Assembly (NCBI GenBank): GCA_019309245.1
Contig: JAFDGP010000196.1
Span: forward strand, 1 to 5,088
Length of the DNA stretch: 5,088 nt
Source: Deltaproteobacteria bacterium
GTDB lineage: Bacteria > Desulfobacterota > Desulfobacteria > Desulfobacterales > C00003060
Direction: 5' to 3'
Made by a program: the position numbers and the translations under genes. Under the pieces are notes generated by a model. The model was not told the origin of the DNA and ran no database searches. It worked only from the letters and a program-made list of their open reading frames with translations. This document shows positions 4,948 to 5,088 of the stretch, in pieces. Every line of letters begins with the position of its first letter. Position 1 is the first letter of the stretch.

Positions 4948-5080
4948 TCATATCAGCTTATAACATCGGGTTTCACCCTATAGTTGCATAAAAAAGGTGA
5001 TTTTGAAGCAGAAAAAAGACTTGCGGTGCCCATGGATACTGGGTTAGAAGAGTTTTAGCTACACCCAAAAACCCTGATCC

Positions 5081-5087
5081 AGGAGGT
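5081..5087 (+). promoter_or_regulatory. Perfect Shine-Dalgarno motif at window edge
   Basis: AGGAGGT is the full complement of the 16S rRNA 3' end and lies 1 nt from the end of the window. A start codon would fall a few bases beyond the edge, so a + strand gene probably begins there. The preceding 4948-5080 holds only a short GGGT-TTC-ACCC hairpin (4968-4978) and a 24-codon frame from TTG 4984 that I do not call a gene. Confidence 0.5.
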
Positions 5088-5088
5088 C

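Noticed and set aside
4984..5058. 24-codon frame starting at TTG
   Set aside because: It is too short, has no SD, and its product is not recognisable. It may be a gene fragment but cannot be supported.

Overview
The window looks like a chromosomal stretch from a Gram-negative bacterium. The best guess is a Desulfobacterota (delta-proteobacterial) type. This rests on a Gly-rich lipoprotein next to a Phe-terminated outer-membrane barrel, mid-range base composition, and a resemblance of the lipoprotein's N-terminal region to unannotated delta-proteobacterial lipoproteins that I recall but cannot verify here. All real genes found are on the + strand.

Layout. (1) 1-249 is a leader without a convincing gene, ending in a 34-nt all-purine tract that carries the Shine-Dalgarno. 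(2) 250-2150 is an envelope pair: a secreted lipoprotein of unknown function (334 aa), then an outer-membrane beta-barrel-like protein (271 aa), with a hairpin in the 80-nt gap. (3) 2151-3043 is a roughly 0.9-kb stretch with no intact gene, but it is not empty. It holds several inverted repeats, a frameshifted C-terminal remnant of an AAA ATPase/DUF4143 protein (about 2490-2769), and a 111-bp foldback element (2785-2895) with 17-bp terminal inverted repeats flanked by a 5-bp direct repeat, which looks like a MITE. (4) 2989-4496 is a complete toxin-antitoxin operon of the AbiE (type IV) kind. It has a sigma70-like promoter overlapping an inverted repeat, then an AbiEii-type nucleotidyltransferase toxin, then an overlapping AbiEi-type antitoxin. 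The order is toxin first, the reverse of the classical AbiE arrangement. A weak terminator-like site follows. (5) 4696-4947 is a small acidic protein resembling the DUF1871 family. The window ends on a perfect AGGAGGT ribosome-binding motif at 5081-5087 that probably serves a gene just beyond the edge.

How the parts fit. The first two genes probably act together in the cell envelope. From about 2150 onward the region reads as an accessory or defence island: a decayed ATPase gene, a small non-autonomous element, an intact toxin-antitoxin pair and a small orphan gene. No wholly new system is evident. The most notable items are the MITE-like element, the hidden DUF4143 remnant and the toxin-first AbiE operon.
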